Source: Andeanibacterium sp036384795 (lineage in GTDB: Bacteria; Pseudomonadota; Alphaproteobacteria; Sphingomonadales; Sphingomonadaceae). Taken from it: DNA of 64,000 bases. The stretch spans positions 62,001 to 126,000 of the forward strand of contig DASVLP010000014.1 of assembly GCA_036384795.1 (NCBI GenBank), read 5' to 3'. This document shows positions 7,946-15,906 of the stretch, one piece after another. The notes beneath the pieces are model-generated. The model had not been told where the DNA came from. It was given only the letters and a program-made list of their open reading frames with translations, and ran no database searches. The position numbers and the translations under genes were made by a program. Position 1 is the first letter of the stretch. Each line of letters starts with the position of its first letter.

Positions 7946-8514
7946 CACGCCTTCTCCGGCGCGACGACGCCCGCCCGCATGCGGGCGCGCCCCTCTGGGG
8001 TAAGCTCCAGCGGCCGTGCATAGGAACGGTCATCCTTGCCGCGCAGCCCCCGCATCGCGCGAGGCGGAATGCCTTCGTTTTGCGCGGTGAAGGTGAAATC
8101 CATCACGGCCTCGCGATGCGCGATCCGCCATTCGCCGCCGCGGCGCTCGAACCGGTCGATGTAGCGCGCGCCGCCGATCGTGGCGGTCTCGCTGCCTCTC
8201 GGCAGCAGTGTGGTGATCACATAGCTTTCGCAATGCGCGACATCGCCGTCGATCTCGAACGTGAAGTTCGAGATGTGGTGCGAGGTGTGATCGAGGCTCT
8301 CGAGATAGGCGATCAGCCAGTCGACCCGCGCTTCCGGCCCGCCGGTGAACGCGCCGCGATCGTCGGTCGCATCGGGGTGATAGGCCGACAGCAGCAGTTC
8401 GCGGTCGAGCCGGTCGGCCCCGCGCGTGTAGCGGTTCATGCAATCGAGAATGTCCGCGCGGTCTTTCAGGTACCGCACGTCGGCCGCCAGTGCGGCGAGA
8501 TCGGGCTCGCTCAT
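7945..8514 (-). CDS. Cytoplasmic SnoaL/NTF2-like protein
   Basis: 189 residues, no signal peptide. A single SnoaL-type domain with LKDRADILDCMNRYTRGADR, HPDATDDRG, DHTSHHISNFTFEIDGD, ARYIDRFERR and GEWRIAHREA. This layout (D-R-D near the start, double His in the middle, Arg-rich beta pair) is typical of the SnoaL_4 group, which includes ring-hydroxylating-dioxygenase-like beta folds and dehydrochlorinases. It is less like the other NTF2 proteins here and lacks the PVTGK tail. Start and upstream MFS stop overlap as ATGA, and its own stop overlaps the AraC start, so translation of the operon is tightly coupled. Function unknown. Confidence 0.85.
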   Translation of the reverse strand: MSEPDLAALAADVRYLKDRADILDCMNRYTRGADRLDRELLLSAYHPDATDDRGAFTGGPEARVDWLIAYLESLDHTSHHISNFTFEIDGDVAHCESYVITTLLPRGSETATIGGARYIDRFERRGGEWRIAHREAVMDFTFTAQNEGIPPRAMRGLRGKDDRSYARPLELTPEGRARMRAGVVAPEKA

Positions 8515-9890
8515 AGTCTCTCTCCCTGTTCGATGACCGGCGCCGGCGGCACGAAGTGCTTGCGGGCAAGCACGATCGCCACGGTCGAAACCCCGATCGG
8601 GGCGACCAACGCCAGCAGCACGTGTTGCGGCGCGATGTGGGCTCCCATCGCGAGGCCGCCCGCCAAGGGCGCGGAAACCGCCCCCAATCGGCTAACCGCG
8701 GCCACCCAGCCCGCGCTCGTCGCGCGCAAATCGAGCGGATAGAGCCCGACCGCCGTCGCCATCCAGATGTTCTGCATGCCCGCCGTCCCCGCGCCCGCGA
8801 GCAACAGCAGGAACAGCCATGCGGGCACGCTTCCGGGCAGCAGCCCGATCGCGAGCAGCGCCGCGGTCGCACAGGCGTAACCGGCGACGAGGCCGGTCAG
8901 CAGGCGCCGTCGGTCGATCGCCCAGGCCATCAGCAGGCTGCCCGCGATCCCGCCGAGCTGGGGCGCAGCGGTGCCGGTCAGCGCGTCGGCGGTGCTCCAG
9001 TGCGCCTGCTGCAGCAGCGTCGGCAACCAGCTGACCATCAGATAAAGGCTGAACGCCCCGCTGATCGCGGACAGCCACACCACCAGCGTGCGGATGCGAT
9101 GGGCGGGCGACAGCAGGCCGACGACCGAGCGGCGCACGGCGATTTCGTGCTGGTCGACGAACAGCCGCGACGGGTCGAGACCGGGCGCCAGCCGCGCGAT
9201 GATCCGGCCGATGCGGGGATCGTTGGGCTTGGTCGCAACCAGCCATTTGAGCGATTCCGGCGCCCATAGCGCGGTCAGCAGCGCTGCACCGAGCGGCACC
9301 AGGCTTCCGGCGACGAATATTCCGCGCCAGCCGAACGCGGCGATCAAGTGCGGCGCAATCAATGCCGCGAGCGATGCCCCGCCCGGCACCGTCGCGGTCA
9401 ACAGCGTCATCAGCAGGAAGCGCCAGCGCGCAGGCGAGTAGTCGCTGATCATCGCCGCGGCGTTCACCGTGGTGATGCCGAGGCCGATCCCGGTGAACAG
9501 GCGGCAGGCGGCGATCCACCCGGTATCGGCGAAAGCCAGCGCGGCAAGGGTGCTGCCGCCGGCGAGCAGCATCGCGATCACCAGCATCGGCTTGCGCCCG
9601 ATGCGATCGCCGAGCGGCGCGAACACCGCACCGCCGATCGCCATCCCTGCAAGGCTCGCCGAAAGCGCGATGCTGAAGCGCGCCGCGGCGATGCCGAACT
9701 CGGTAGCGATCTGCGGCACTGCAAGCGCGAGCGCCTGGAGATCGTAGCCCTCGCACAACAATACGAAGGCGCAGATGACGAACACCTGCCACTGCAACCC
9801 GCTCAACCGAGGCTCGTCGATCAACGCGTCGACATTGCCCGAGCGGTGGTTGCCGGCAGGAGCGTCAGCGATCAGCGCCACGCTCGCCAC
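8511..9890 (-). CDS. MFS transporter, aromatic acid:H+ symporter-like
   Basis: About 459 residues and 12 predicted membrane segments. Transmembrane segment 1 holds CEGYDLQALALAVP and the loop after segment 2 has GDRIGRKPML (MFS motif A), the pattern of the AAHS family that imports aromatic acids such as 4-hydroxybenzoate, vanillate and protocatechuate. The start is taken as GTG 9890, one base past the upstream stop with GAAGG just before it; the frame also extends to 9929 but that would overlap the NTF2 fusion gene. It sits in the middle of the cytoplasmic NTF2 operon, so it probably imports the substrate or periplasmic product that these proteins act on. Confidence 0.88.
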   Translation of the reverse strand: MASVALIADAPAGNHRSGNVDALIDEPRLSGLQWQVFVICAFVLLCEGYDLQALALAVPQIATEFGIAAARFSIALSASLAGMAIGGAVFAPLGDRIGRKPMLVIAMLLAGGSTLAALAFADTGWIAACRLFTGIGLGITTVNAAAMISDYSPARWRFLLMTLLTATVPGGASLAALIAPHLIAAFGWRGIFVAGSLVPLGAALLTALWAPESLKWLVATKPNDPRIGRIIARLAPGLDPSRLFVDQHEIAVRRSVVGLLSPAHRIRTLVVWLSAISGAFSLYLMVSWLPTLLQQAHWSTADALTGTAAPQLGGIAGSLLMAWAIDRRRLLTGLVAGYACATAALLAIGLLPGSVPAWLFLLLLAGAGTAGMQNIWMATAVGLYPLDLRATSAGWVAAVSRLGAVSAPLAGGLAMGAHIAPQHVLLALVAPIGVSTVAIVLARKHFVPPAPVIEQGERL

Positions 9891-9891
9891 A

Positions 9892-11229
9892 TCAGCCTTC
9901 GGGTTCGGCGAAGGCCGCCATGTCGGCAACGCCGCCGGCCGCCGGATTGGGCTTCGGCGCGGTCTTGCCGGTCACGGGATTGGGATAGTGGAACGGCTCG
10001 CAGTAGTAGTTCGGGTAGGTCAGGTAGATCACCGTCGGCGCAAGGTCCGGCGGCGGCGGAAAGCTTTCCGGCCGGGTGTTGGGGGTCGCCTGCTTGTGCC
10101 ATCCTTCGGAATAGAGCGAGTACATCGTGAACGGCGCGTGGAGCTTGTCCATCACCCACACGCCGCCCACTTTCTTGTAGTGGTTCTCGTACAGGCAATC
10201 GCCCCAGTTGAGCGGGGCCCAGCTCGACCCGCCGATCACGAACGCCCGCCAGCGCCCGCGCGCGGTCTTGCCGTCCTCGCTGACGGTGACGATGCCCTGG
10301 AACTGCTGATGGTTGATGATCTGCTCGCGCTGCGGGCCGGTGGGGCCGAGGCCGATACCCATGTATTCGAGCACCCGCTTCTTGCCCAGGAACACGCCGC
10401 GCCCGCCGATCTCCAGCGTCGAATCCTCGACGAACAGGTCCGACACGTCGTTCCACATCGCCTTGTCGACGTAGTAGCCGTAGGACCGCTGAAGCTTCTC
10501 GCACGCGCGCTGGTCTTCGAGCCGCTCGACCCGTTTCGAGAGCGCGAGGATCTCGTCCGCCAGCCCGTCGCCGCCTTCCGCCGACAATGCAGGCAGGTTG
10601 GGCTTCGCCGGTTGCGCGCCGGTGACCGGGTTGGCGTAGTGATAAGGCGGCAGGTAGACTTCCGGCAGCGAGCCATAGACCTCCGTCGGCGGGCTGTCGG
10701 GCGGCAAAGCTTCGCTCGGGCCCTCCATCGGGATGTCGCCCGCGATCCAGCCGTTGTCGTAGTCGCAGATCATCGTCACGTAGAAGTGCAGGCTGGCGAT
10801 CTTCCACACGCCGCCTTCGTTCACGTACGCGTTCTCGTAAGTGCCCTCGCTCCAACGGCCCTCGCCGCCCGATTGCCACATGATGTCGTTGCGCCAGCGC
10901 GCCTTGGCGGTGCGGTTGTCGTCGGCGACGGTGATGATCGGCTGGCAGGTGAAGTGGACGTTGAGCTCGCCCGCCGCGAGCCCTTCGGGCCCGCGCAGCT
11001 CGAGCGCGGCGCGGATGCGTTCGGGTCCGCGATAGACGCCGCTTTGGCCCCATTCCCACGTGGCATCGTCGGCAAACAGGTCGGTGGCGGCGCTCCACAG
11101 GCCCTTGTCGATGTAATAGCCGTAGCTGCGCTGTAAGCGCTCGATCGCCTCGTGCGAGGCCTGACGGGCGAGCCGCAGCTCGATCGAGGCAAGATGCGCT
11201 TCAAGCGCGTCGATCACGTCGCCGCTCAT
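9892..11229 (-). CDS. Cytoplasmic fusion of two NTF2-like proteins (subfamilies B and C)
   Basis: 445 residues, no signal peptide. Residues about 1-205 form an NTF2-like domain plus tail matching the exported B protein at 2040 (LQRSYGYYIDKGLW, GVWKIASLHFYVT, PPYHYANPVTG). A linker of about 20 residues follows, and residues about 225-445 match the exported C protein at 1243 (LQRSYGYYVDKAMW, STLEIGGRGVFLG, APFTMYS, PFHYPNPVTGK). The two halves are as different from each other as the separate B and C proteins are, so this is a fusion of neighbouring genes and not a recent internal duplication. ATGA overlap with the upstream gene; the MFS gene follows after one base. Possibly a built-in heterodimer; reaction unknown. 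Confidence 0.88.
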   Translation of the reverse strand: MSGDVIDALEAHLASIELRLARQASHEAIERLQRSYGYYIDKGLWSAATDLFADDATWEWGQSGVYRGPERIRAALELRGPEGLAAGELNVHFTCQPIITVADDNRTAKARWRNDIMWQSGGEGRWSEGTYENAYVNEGGVWKIASLHFYVTMICDYDNGWIAGDIPMEGPSEALPPDSPPTEVYGSLPEVYLPPYHYANPVTGAQPAKPNLPALSAEGGDGLADEILALSKRVERLEDQRACEKLQRSYGYYVDKAMWNDVSDLFVEDSTLEIGGRGVFLGKKRVLEYMGIGLGPTGPQREQIINHQQFQGIVTVSEDGKTARGRWRAFVIGGSSWAPLNWGDCLYENHYKKVGGVWVMDKLHAPFTMYSLYSEGWHKQATPNTRPESFPPPPDLAPTVIYLTYPNYYCEPFHYPNPVTGKTAPKPNPAAGGVADMAAFAEPEG

Positions 11230-11882
11230 TGCGCTACCGCCTTTCCGGTCACCGGATGGGCGTAGTGGAACGGCGGAACGAACATGTGCGGGAACGGCCG
11301 ATAGGTTTCGCTCGGCGGACGGTCGGGCGGCAAGTCGGCCAGGGCCGGCGAGCGCCAGTCGCCCTCGACCGGCTTCAGCAAAGCCCAACCGCCTTCGTAA
11401 GGTGCGACGAAATTGGGATAGAACCGCAGCGCGGCGATCTTCCATACCCCGGCGTCCTTGCGATAGGCGTTTTCGTACACGCCCTCGCCCCATTCCGCGT
11501 GCTCGCCGTACTGGCCTGTCATCGAGAGCTCGTGCCAGCGCCCGCGTGCGCTCTGTCCGTCGTCGGCGATGGTGATCACCGGCTGGAGCTGAAAATGCTC
11601 GTTGAGCCGTCCGAACGGCAGGCCGGGGCCCGGATTGCCGTCGGCGAGCTTCACGATCGCCTGATGGATGCGTTCGCGCCCGAGATAGACGCCGTCGACC
11701 CCTTGCTCGAAGGTCGCATCGTCGGTGAACAGGTTCGAAGCTTCGCGCCAATAGCCCTTGTCGATGTAGAAGCCGTAGGCGCGCTGCAACCGGATGATCG
11801 CCTGATAGTCCTCGCGTCGCTGCGCTTCGCTTTTCAGCTTGGCGAGCCGCGCCTTTAGCTGTGCGATCCGTTCGTCGCTCAT
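11226..11882 (-). CDS. Cytoplasmic NTF2-like protein, long subfamily 'A'
   Basis: 218 residues, no signal peptide; begins with a charged helix (MSDERIAQLKARLAKLKSE). The NTF2 domain has LQRAYGFYIDKGYW, LFTDDATFEQGVDGVYLG and NEHFQLQP, and the tail ends PPFHYAHPVTGKA. It is the cytoplasmic counterpart of the exported A protein at 2768. ATGA overlaps at both ends couple it to the short NTF2 gene upstream and the B-C fusion downstream. The conserved gene order A then B then C in both operons suggests the three act in one process, perhaps as a complex. Reaction unknown. Confidence 0.86.
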   Translation of the reverse strand: MSDERIAQLKARLAKLKSEAQRREDYQAIIRLQRAYGFYIDKGYWREASNLFTDDATFEQGVDGVYLGRERIHQAIVKLADGNPGPGLPFGRLNEHFQLQPVITIADDGQSARGRWHELSMTGQYGEHAEWGEGVYENAYRKDAGVWKIAALRFYPNFVAPYEGGWALLKPVEGDWRSPALADLPPDRPPSETYRPFPHMFVPPFHYAHPVTGKAVAQ

Positions 11883-12391
11883 TGTCCGCTCTCCTCAGGG
11901 CTGGGCACCGGGGCTTCGGTGATGGTGGGGATTTCGCCGATCACCTGGCGGCTCGAAAACAGCCAACGGCCGTCGACACGGACGAACTCGTCCTCATAGC
12001 GGCCGGCGAGCATCGGGACCGGGCGATTGTTGTCGCCGCGGGCGAAGTAGGTGATCCGCGAATCCGCGCGCGCGGTGTCCCCGTCCACCTCGATCAGGAA
12101 ATTGGTCATCAGGTGGAAGTTGTTCGTGTTGACGAAGTCTTCGGGCGTTGGGCCGAAGCTGTCGAGCAGCATCTGGGCGATCTCGGCGCGCCCCTGCACG
12201 TCGCCGGCCCTGCCGTACCAGCGTCCGTCTTCGGTGAACAAGGCGGCGTAACCGGCGAAGTCACGGCGATCGAGGCATACTGCATAGCGGATCAGCAGCT
12301 CGCGGATTTCCCGCTCGTCCTCGAGCTCGCGGATGCGCTGCTCGAGCGAACGCGCGACCGTGCCCTCGTCTCCGGATGCCGTGCCGGCCAT
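11879..12391 (-). CDS. Cytoplasmic SnoaL/NTF2-like protein, short subfamily
   Basis: 170 residues, no signal peptide. The SnoaL domain shows LEQRIRELEDEREIRELLIR, CLDRRDFAGYAALFTEDG, FVNTNNFHLMTNFLIEVDGD and MLAGRYEDEFVRVDGRW. It is very similar to the lipoprotein at 17403 (VPMLAGRY-DEFVR) and to the exported protein at 627. It is the first gene of the six-gene operon ending with the AraC gene at 7055; GGGAGAG lies three bases before the ATG. The promoter gap upstream carries several ACTAAAC-type half-sites. Function unknown. Confidence 0.86.
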   Translation of the reverse strand: MAGTASGDEGTVARSLEQRIRELEDEREIRELLIRYAVCLDRRDFAGYAALFTEDGRWYGRAGDVQGRAEIAQMLLDSFGPTPEDFVNTNNFHLMTNFLIEVDGDTARADSRITYFARGDNNRPVPMLAGRYEDEFVRVDGRWLFSSRQVIGEIPTITEAPVPSPEESGQ

Positions 12392-12437
12392 ATGCTCTCC
12401 CGCCGCTGCCTCAGCGGACAGCGATCGCTTTGGTTAT

Positions 12438-12480
12438 GTTTAGCAGTTTAGCTATCTGATTCGGGATGAGCAGTAAACCG
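12438..12480. promoter_or_regulatory. Tandem and inverted GTTTAGC half-sites upstream of cytoplasmic NTF2 operon
   Basis: GTTTAGCA and GTTTAGCT are directly repeated with an 8-base period (12438-12453), and an inverted AGTAAACCG lies at 12472-12480. The cluster is 47-89 bases before the start of the operon at 12391. GTTTAGCAG is identical to the left arm of the inverted repeat at 3552-3560. Probable binding site of one of the two AraC proteins; this is inference. Confidence 0.55.
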
Positions 12481-12539
12481 ACAATCGCGCCGATTAGCCC
12501 GACGGTCTTCCCTCAGCGCGGGGCTTTTTTTGGCGACCG

Positions 12540-12953
12540 TCAGCGGCCGCGCGCAAGATCGTTCAGATTGCGCGCGAACTGCGCGATCATCTGGTCGACG
12601 CGGTTTTCCAGCCGGCGCGATTCCAGCTTCGGCAGCTCCACCTGCAGCACGCGCATTTCCTCGTGTGCGGGTTCAGTGGCGGAGCTGCGCATGCGCGGAT
12701 GCGCGCGGCGATAGATATGGAGGAACCGTTCGCGCTCTTTTTGCGAGAGGTGGAGCGCATCGAGGATCGGTTCGAGATACTTTTCCGGCAGCGGGGTTTT
12801 GTAGTTCGGGCTCGTGATCTGCGAGACGAAGCTCTTGTTCTTGCCGATCTGGCTCGCGATCCTGAGCCGCAGCCCGGAAGGCCGTGCCTCGACCGCTTCC
12901 TTGAGGAGCGTCTTGTATGCCCGAATAAGCTCCTGCTTCGATTCCGTCGCCAC
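12540..12953 (-). CDS. Putative helix-turn-helix regulator at the end of the dha operon
   Basis: 137 residues from a GTG start with GGGGGA four bases upstream; a longer start at 13022 would overlap the EI gene by 11 bases. Residues about 25-75 look like a lambda-repressor type helix-turn-helix (LRLRIASQIGKNKSFVSQIT), followed by a helical LHLSQKERERFLHIYRRAHP and a C-terminal coiled helix rich in E, L and R. I do not recognise a named family. It is 58 bases after the EI gene on the same strand, so it is probably co-transcribed with dhaK-L-M and may regulate them. Confidence 0.6.
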   Translation of the reverse strand: MATESKQELIRAYKTLLKEAVEARPSGLRLRIASQIGKNKSFVSQITSPNYKTPLPEKYLEPILDALHLSQKERERFLHIYRRAHPRMRSSATEPAHEEMRVLQVELPKLESRRLENRVDQMIAQFARNLNDLARGR

Positions 12954-13011
12954 GTGTTCCCCCTGCCGGTCGTCCCTCCGAAGCCTCACAGCGATCGAAG
13001 GTCGGCCGTCT

Positions 13012-14568
13012 TCATTCCCCATGCCTTATGAGATGTTTGACCCGCGGCGCAAATTTGCCAGGAACGGCGATCGATCTGATGCCGCATTCGAGAATCTGCT
13101 TCAACTGCACCGGTGAAGTCGCCGCGTCGCCGCACAACGACACATCGGCGCCGTTCTGTTCGCCATGTTCCACCACTCTCGCGATCAGTTCTAGCACGGC
13201 GGCGGGAACGTCGTCGCCGAAATCGAGTGCATTGCCATCGCGCGATGCGGCGAGGGTGTATTGTATGAGATCGTTGGTGCCGACGGAGAAGAAGTCGGCG
13301 CCGAACTTGTCGACCTCCAGCGCGGCCGAAGGCGTTTCCACCATCATTCCAAGGCTCGCCTGGCTCGCGTCCAGACCACGCTCGAGCGCAACTTTCTGCA
13401 GGGTCTCACGGAAATAGACCATTTCGCGCGGCAGGCTCAGCATCGGAATGAGGATACGCGCCGAGCGCCCGGCAGCGGCCGCGAGAATCGCCGCGTATTG
13501 CGTCTCCAGCACGTCTTGCCGCCGTGCGAGAATGCGCGCGCCCCGCGTTCCGAGAAACGGATTGGCTTCGCCGGCGAGCGAAAAGCCGGGGATCGGCTTA
13601 TCGCCACCGGCGTCGAACAGGCGGATCGTGACCGGCCGGTCCCCCGCCCAGGCGAACAGGCGCCGATAGCTTTCAGCCTGGTAGGTTTCGTCCAGCATGT
13701 CCTCCGGCCCGCGCAGCAGCAGCTCGGTGCGCACCAGGCCGATGCCGTCGAACCATTCGCGCGGAGCCTGATCGAGTGCGGTGAGCGCGTTGACGCTGAG
13801 ATGGACCTCGACCGGTTCACCCCCCGGCAGGAGGGCGCCGCCAAGCGCTTCATCGTCCGTCACCACAATGCCGTCCACGCCCGACGCAAGCGCGCTCACC
13901 TCGGCCGGCTCGGGATCGACGATCAGCCTGCCGGAGACCGCGTCGAGCAGCGCGGACCGCCCGGTCGTCAAGGGATCGATCTTGCCGACGCCGACCAGCA
14001 TCGGCACCGACTGCGCGCGCGCCAGCAGCGCGACGTGGCTGGCGGCGCTGCCCGCCTGCGCGGCGACGGCTTTGACCTTGCTCCAGTCGAGCTCCAGGAA
14101 TCGGCTCGGCGTCAGGTCCTCCGCGACCAGGATCGCGGCTTCGGGGATTCCCGCCGTCCGTTCCCGCGGACGGCCGCCGGCGAAATTGGCCAGCAGGCGA
14201 TCGCGCAGATCGGTAAGGTCCAATGCGCGGGCCGCGAACGTTTCGGCGTCGGATTTCAGGAAGTGCTGGATCTGGCCGTTCATCACGGTTTCGATCGCCC
14301 GGCGCGCATCTTTTGCAGCAGCGCTCTGCAGCAGATCGGCGACGAACGCGTCATCCTCGAGCATCTCGATCTGGAATTGCAGGATGTCGCTGCCGAGCTT
14401 GCCCGCGGCCCGCTGGAGCGCGGTCAGCTGCCTGATCGTCGCGGCAACGGCGGCGATTACCGTTGTCGCCGGACGCGCCGTTACGAGCTGCGGATCGGCA
14501 TCGCGCCACAACGTGCCCGAAGCAATTCCCTTCGAGGCGATCCGGCCCGCGTAAACGCGGCGCGTCAT
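13012..14568 (-). CDS. ptsI: PTS enzyme I (phosphoenolpyruvate-protein phosphotransferase)
   Basis: 518 residues. Transfers phosphate from PEP to its own histidine and then to HPr. The N-terminal helical HPr-binding domain is followed by the phosphohistidine segment AGSAASHVALLAR (His178), then the PEP-binding TIM barrel with GIGLVRTE, RLFDAGGDKP, PNPFLG-like NPFLGTRGAR, MVETPSAA, FSVGTNDL and a late Cys in SLCGDAA. Length is slightly under the usual 570. ATGA overlap with the HPr gene. Gene position shows it powers the DhaM-dependent kinase next door and not a sugar permease; no EIIB/C gene is present. Cytoplasmic. Confidence 0.92.
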   Translation of the reverse strand: MTRRVYAGRIASKGIASGTLWRDADPQLVTARPATTVIAAVAATIRQLTALQRAAGKLGSDILQFQIEMLEDDAFVADLLQSAAAKDARRAIETVMNGQIQHFLKSDAETFAARALDLTDLRDRLLANFAGGRPRERTAGIPEAAILVAEDLTPSRFLELDWSKVKAVAAQAGSAASHVALLARAQSVPMLVGVGKIDPLTTGRSALLDAVSGRLIVDPEPAEVSALASGVDGIVVTDDEALGGALLPGGEPVEVHLSVNALTALDQAPREWFDGIGLVRTELLLRGPEDMLDETYQAESYRRLFAWAGDRPVTIRLFDAGGDKPIPGFSLAGEANPFLGTRGARILARRQDVLETQYAAILAAAAGRSARILIPMLSLPREMVYFRETLQKVALERGLDASQASLGMMVETPSAALEVDKFGADFFSVGTNDLIQYTLAASRDGNALDFGDDVPAAVLELIARVVEHGEQNGADVSLCGDAATSPVQLKQILECGIRSIAVPGKFAPRVKHLIRHGE

Positions 14569-14876
14569 CCGGCGCCTTCGTTCTGTTCGTCTAAATCGTC
14601 TTCGAAAAACTCGCCGAGGCCGGCGATCGCACCGGCTGCATCATCGCCCGACGCGCGTGCTTCCACGGTCTTTCCGCCCTGGACCTTGAGGCTCATCAGC
14701 TTCGACACGCTTTTGGCATCGACCCAATCTTGCTCCCCGGCGAGCCGGATCTGGATCGCCGAGGAAAACCGTCGCGCCAAGCGCGACAGCTTGATCACCG
14801 GCCGGGCGTGGAGCCCGTCGGCCGATCGCACCGTGAATTCTGACTGGACCCACATCGCGGGTTGCGGCTCGTTCAT
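14565..14876 (-). CDS. ptsH: HPr-family phosphocarrier protein
   Basis: 103 residues. Carries phosphate from enzyme I to DhaM. The active site GLHARP holds His23. The usual Ser46 region reads DAKSVSKLMSLKVQGG, keeping a serine but differing from the typical SIMGLLML pattern. The C-terminal tail is very acidic (EDDLDEQNE). ATGA overlaps link it to both neighbours. In E. coli DhaM the EIIA, HPr and partial EI domains are one protein; here they are three genes. Confidence 0.9.
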   Translation of the reverse strand: MNEPQPAMWVQSEFTVRSADGLHARPVIKLSRLARRFSSAIQIRLAGEQDWVDAKSVSKLMSLKVQGGKTVEARASGDDAAGAIAGLGEFFEDDLDEQNEGAG

Positions 14877-15259
14877 GCCTGCATGAACTCCTCGGCCGCG
14901 CGGCAGACTTCATCCAGATTGCCGCCCGAAGCTGCCTCAGCCGCGGCCATCAATGCGCCTTCGACCAATGGCGCCTGGCAAATGCGGACCTTGGCGGCGC
15001 GCGCACGGTCGAGCTGCTCGATCGCCATTTCCGAATTGGTCTCGGCGCCGCCGACGTCGACGAGCACCGCAACGCCGTCGGGTCGCCAGATCGCCTCGAG
15101 CTGTTGGATGATGGCGGCGAGGTCGGTGCCAAGGCCGCCGTCTGCATTGCCGCCGGCCCAGCCGACCGGAACGTCTTGCCCGGCCATCTGGCGCGCCATG
15201 TCCGCCGCGCCGCGCGCAACATCGGCCGAATGCGACACGATCAGTATCGCGACACTCAT
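14873..15259 (-). CDS. dhaM: DhaM, EIIA-type phosphotransfer subunit of dihydroxyacetone kinase
   Basis: 128 residues. Mannose-EIIA-like domain that receives phosphate from HPr on His10 (LIVSHSADVARGAADMARQM) and re-phosphorylates ADP bound to DhaL. The segments GGLGTD and LVDVGGAETNSEM are typical. It stands alone, without the HPr and EI extensions of enterobacterial DhaM, which are encoded next to it. ATGA overlap with dhaL. Cytoplasmic. Confidence 0.9.
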   Translation of the reverse strand: MSVAILIVSHSADVARGAADMARQMAGQDVPVGWAGGNADGGLGTDLAAIIQQLEAIWRPDGVAVLVDVGGAETNSEMAIEQLDRARAAKVRICQAPLVEGALMAAAEAASGGNLDEVCRAAEEFMQA

Positions 15260-15906
15260 GACGGGATCTCCCCAAGAAATTCGACAATCGTCGAGATGCA
15301 CAGCAGCGCCGATGCCGCGCCCGGATCGTCCGCGCCGACCGCGCGCTCGCCGACGAACGCAGCGCGCCCCCGCTTGGCCTTCAACGGCCGCGATCTTTCG
15401 AACCCCGCCGCGGCCGCATCGCGCAGCGCCGACAGCGCCCGATCCGCGCCCGCCCGCGCATTCGCGCTCAGCGCACCCGCCGCCGGGCCAAGCACGTCGA
15501 GCATCGTCTTGTCGCCTTCCTCGGCCCGGCCGCGGCGGGCAAGGGCCTCGACCCCAACCGCGAACGCGTCGGCCCATTCAGGCAGCGAGGGGTGCAGGGG
15601 CAGCGCCTTGCCCAGTTCGAGCAGCAAGGTTCCGTAGAGCGGGCCCGAAGCGCCCCCGACGCTCATCACAATCTCCTTGCCCGCACGCTGGATCATCGCG
15701 GGCAGCTCCAGCGCGGCAAGCTCGCCGTGGATTTCCGCCAGCCGCCGAGCCGCGCGCGACAGGTTATGCCCATGGTCGCCGTCGCCGATCGCCCGGTCGA
15801 GCGCGTTGAAGTGCGCCTCGGCGGCGAGCAGCCGTTCGCACACCGCGGCGAAGACGGCCGCCGCCAGCTCCTGCCCCTCGCGGGCGGCGATCCGCGGCTC
15901 GGCCAT
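15256..15906 (-). CDS. dhaL: DhaL, ADP-binding subunit of dihydroxyacetone kinase
   Basis: 216 residues. All-helical barrel that keeps ADP as a bound cofactor. The Mg ligands are in AIGDGDHGHN (D-x-D-x-G-x-N), and the nucleotide loop is SVGGASGPLYG, followed by GDKTMLD. The start ATG shares its A with the dhaK stop (TGATG). A longer frame start at 15951 would overlap dhaK, so the shorter form is preferred. Works with DhaK and DhaM to phosphorylate dihydroxyacetone with PEP as final phosphate donor. Confidence 0.92.
   Translation of the reverse strand: MAEPRIAAREGQELAAAVFAAVCERLLAAEAHFNALDRAIGDGDHGHNLSRAARRLAEIHGELAALELPAMIQRAGKEIVMSVGGASGPLYGTLLLELGKALPLHPSLPEWADAFAVGVEALARRGRAEEGDKTMLDVLGPAAGALSANARAGADRALSALRDAAAAGFERSRPLKAKRGRAAFVGERAVGADDPGAASALLCISTIVEFLGEIPS

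Noticed and set aside
12500..12541. Inverted GACGGTC/GACCGTC with seven T residues as a terminator of the dha operon
   Set aside because: The T run is on the plus strand, but the genes here are on the minus strand; on that strand it would be an A run. There is no plus-strand gene to terminate.
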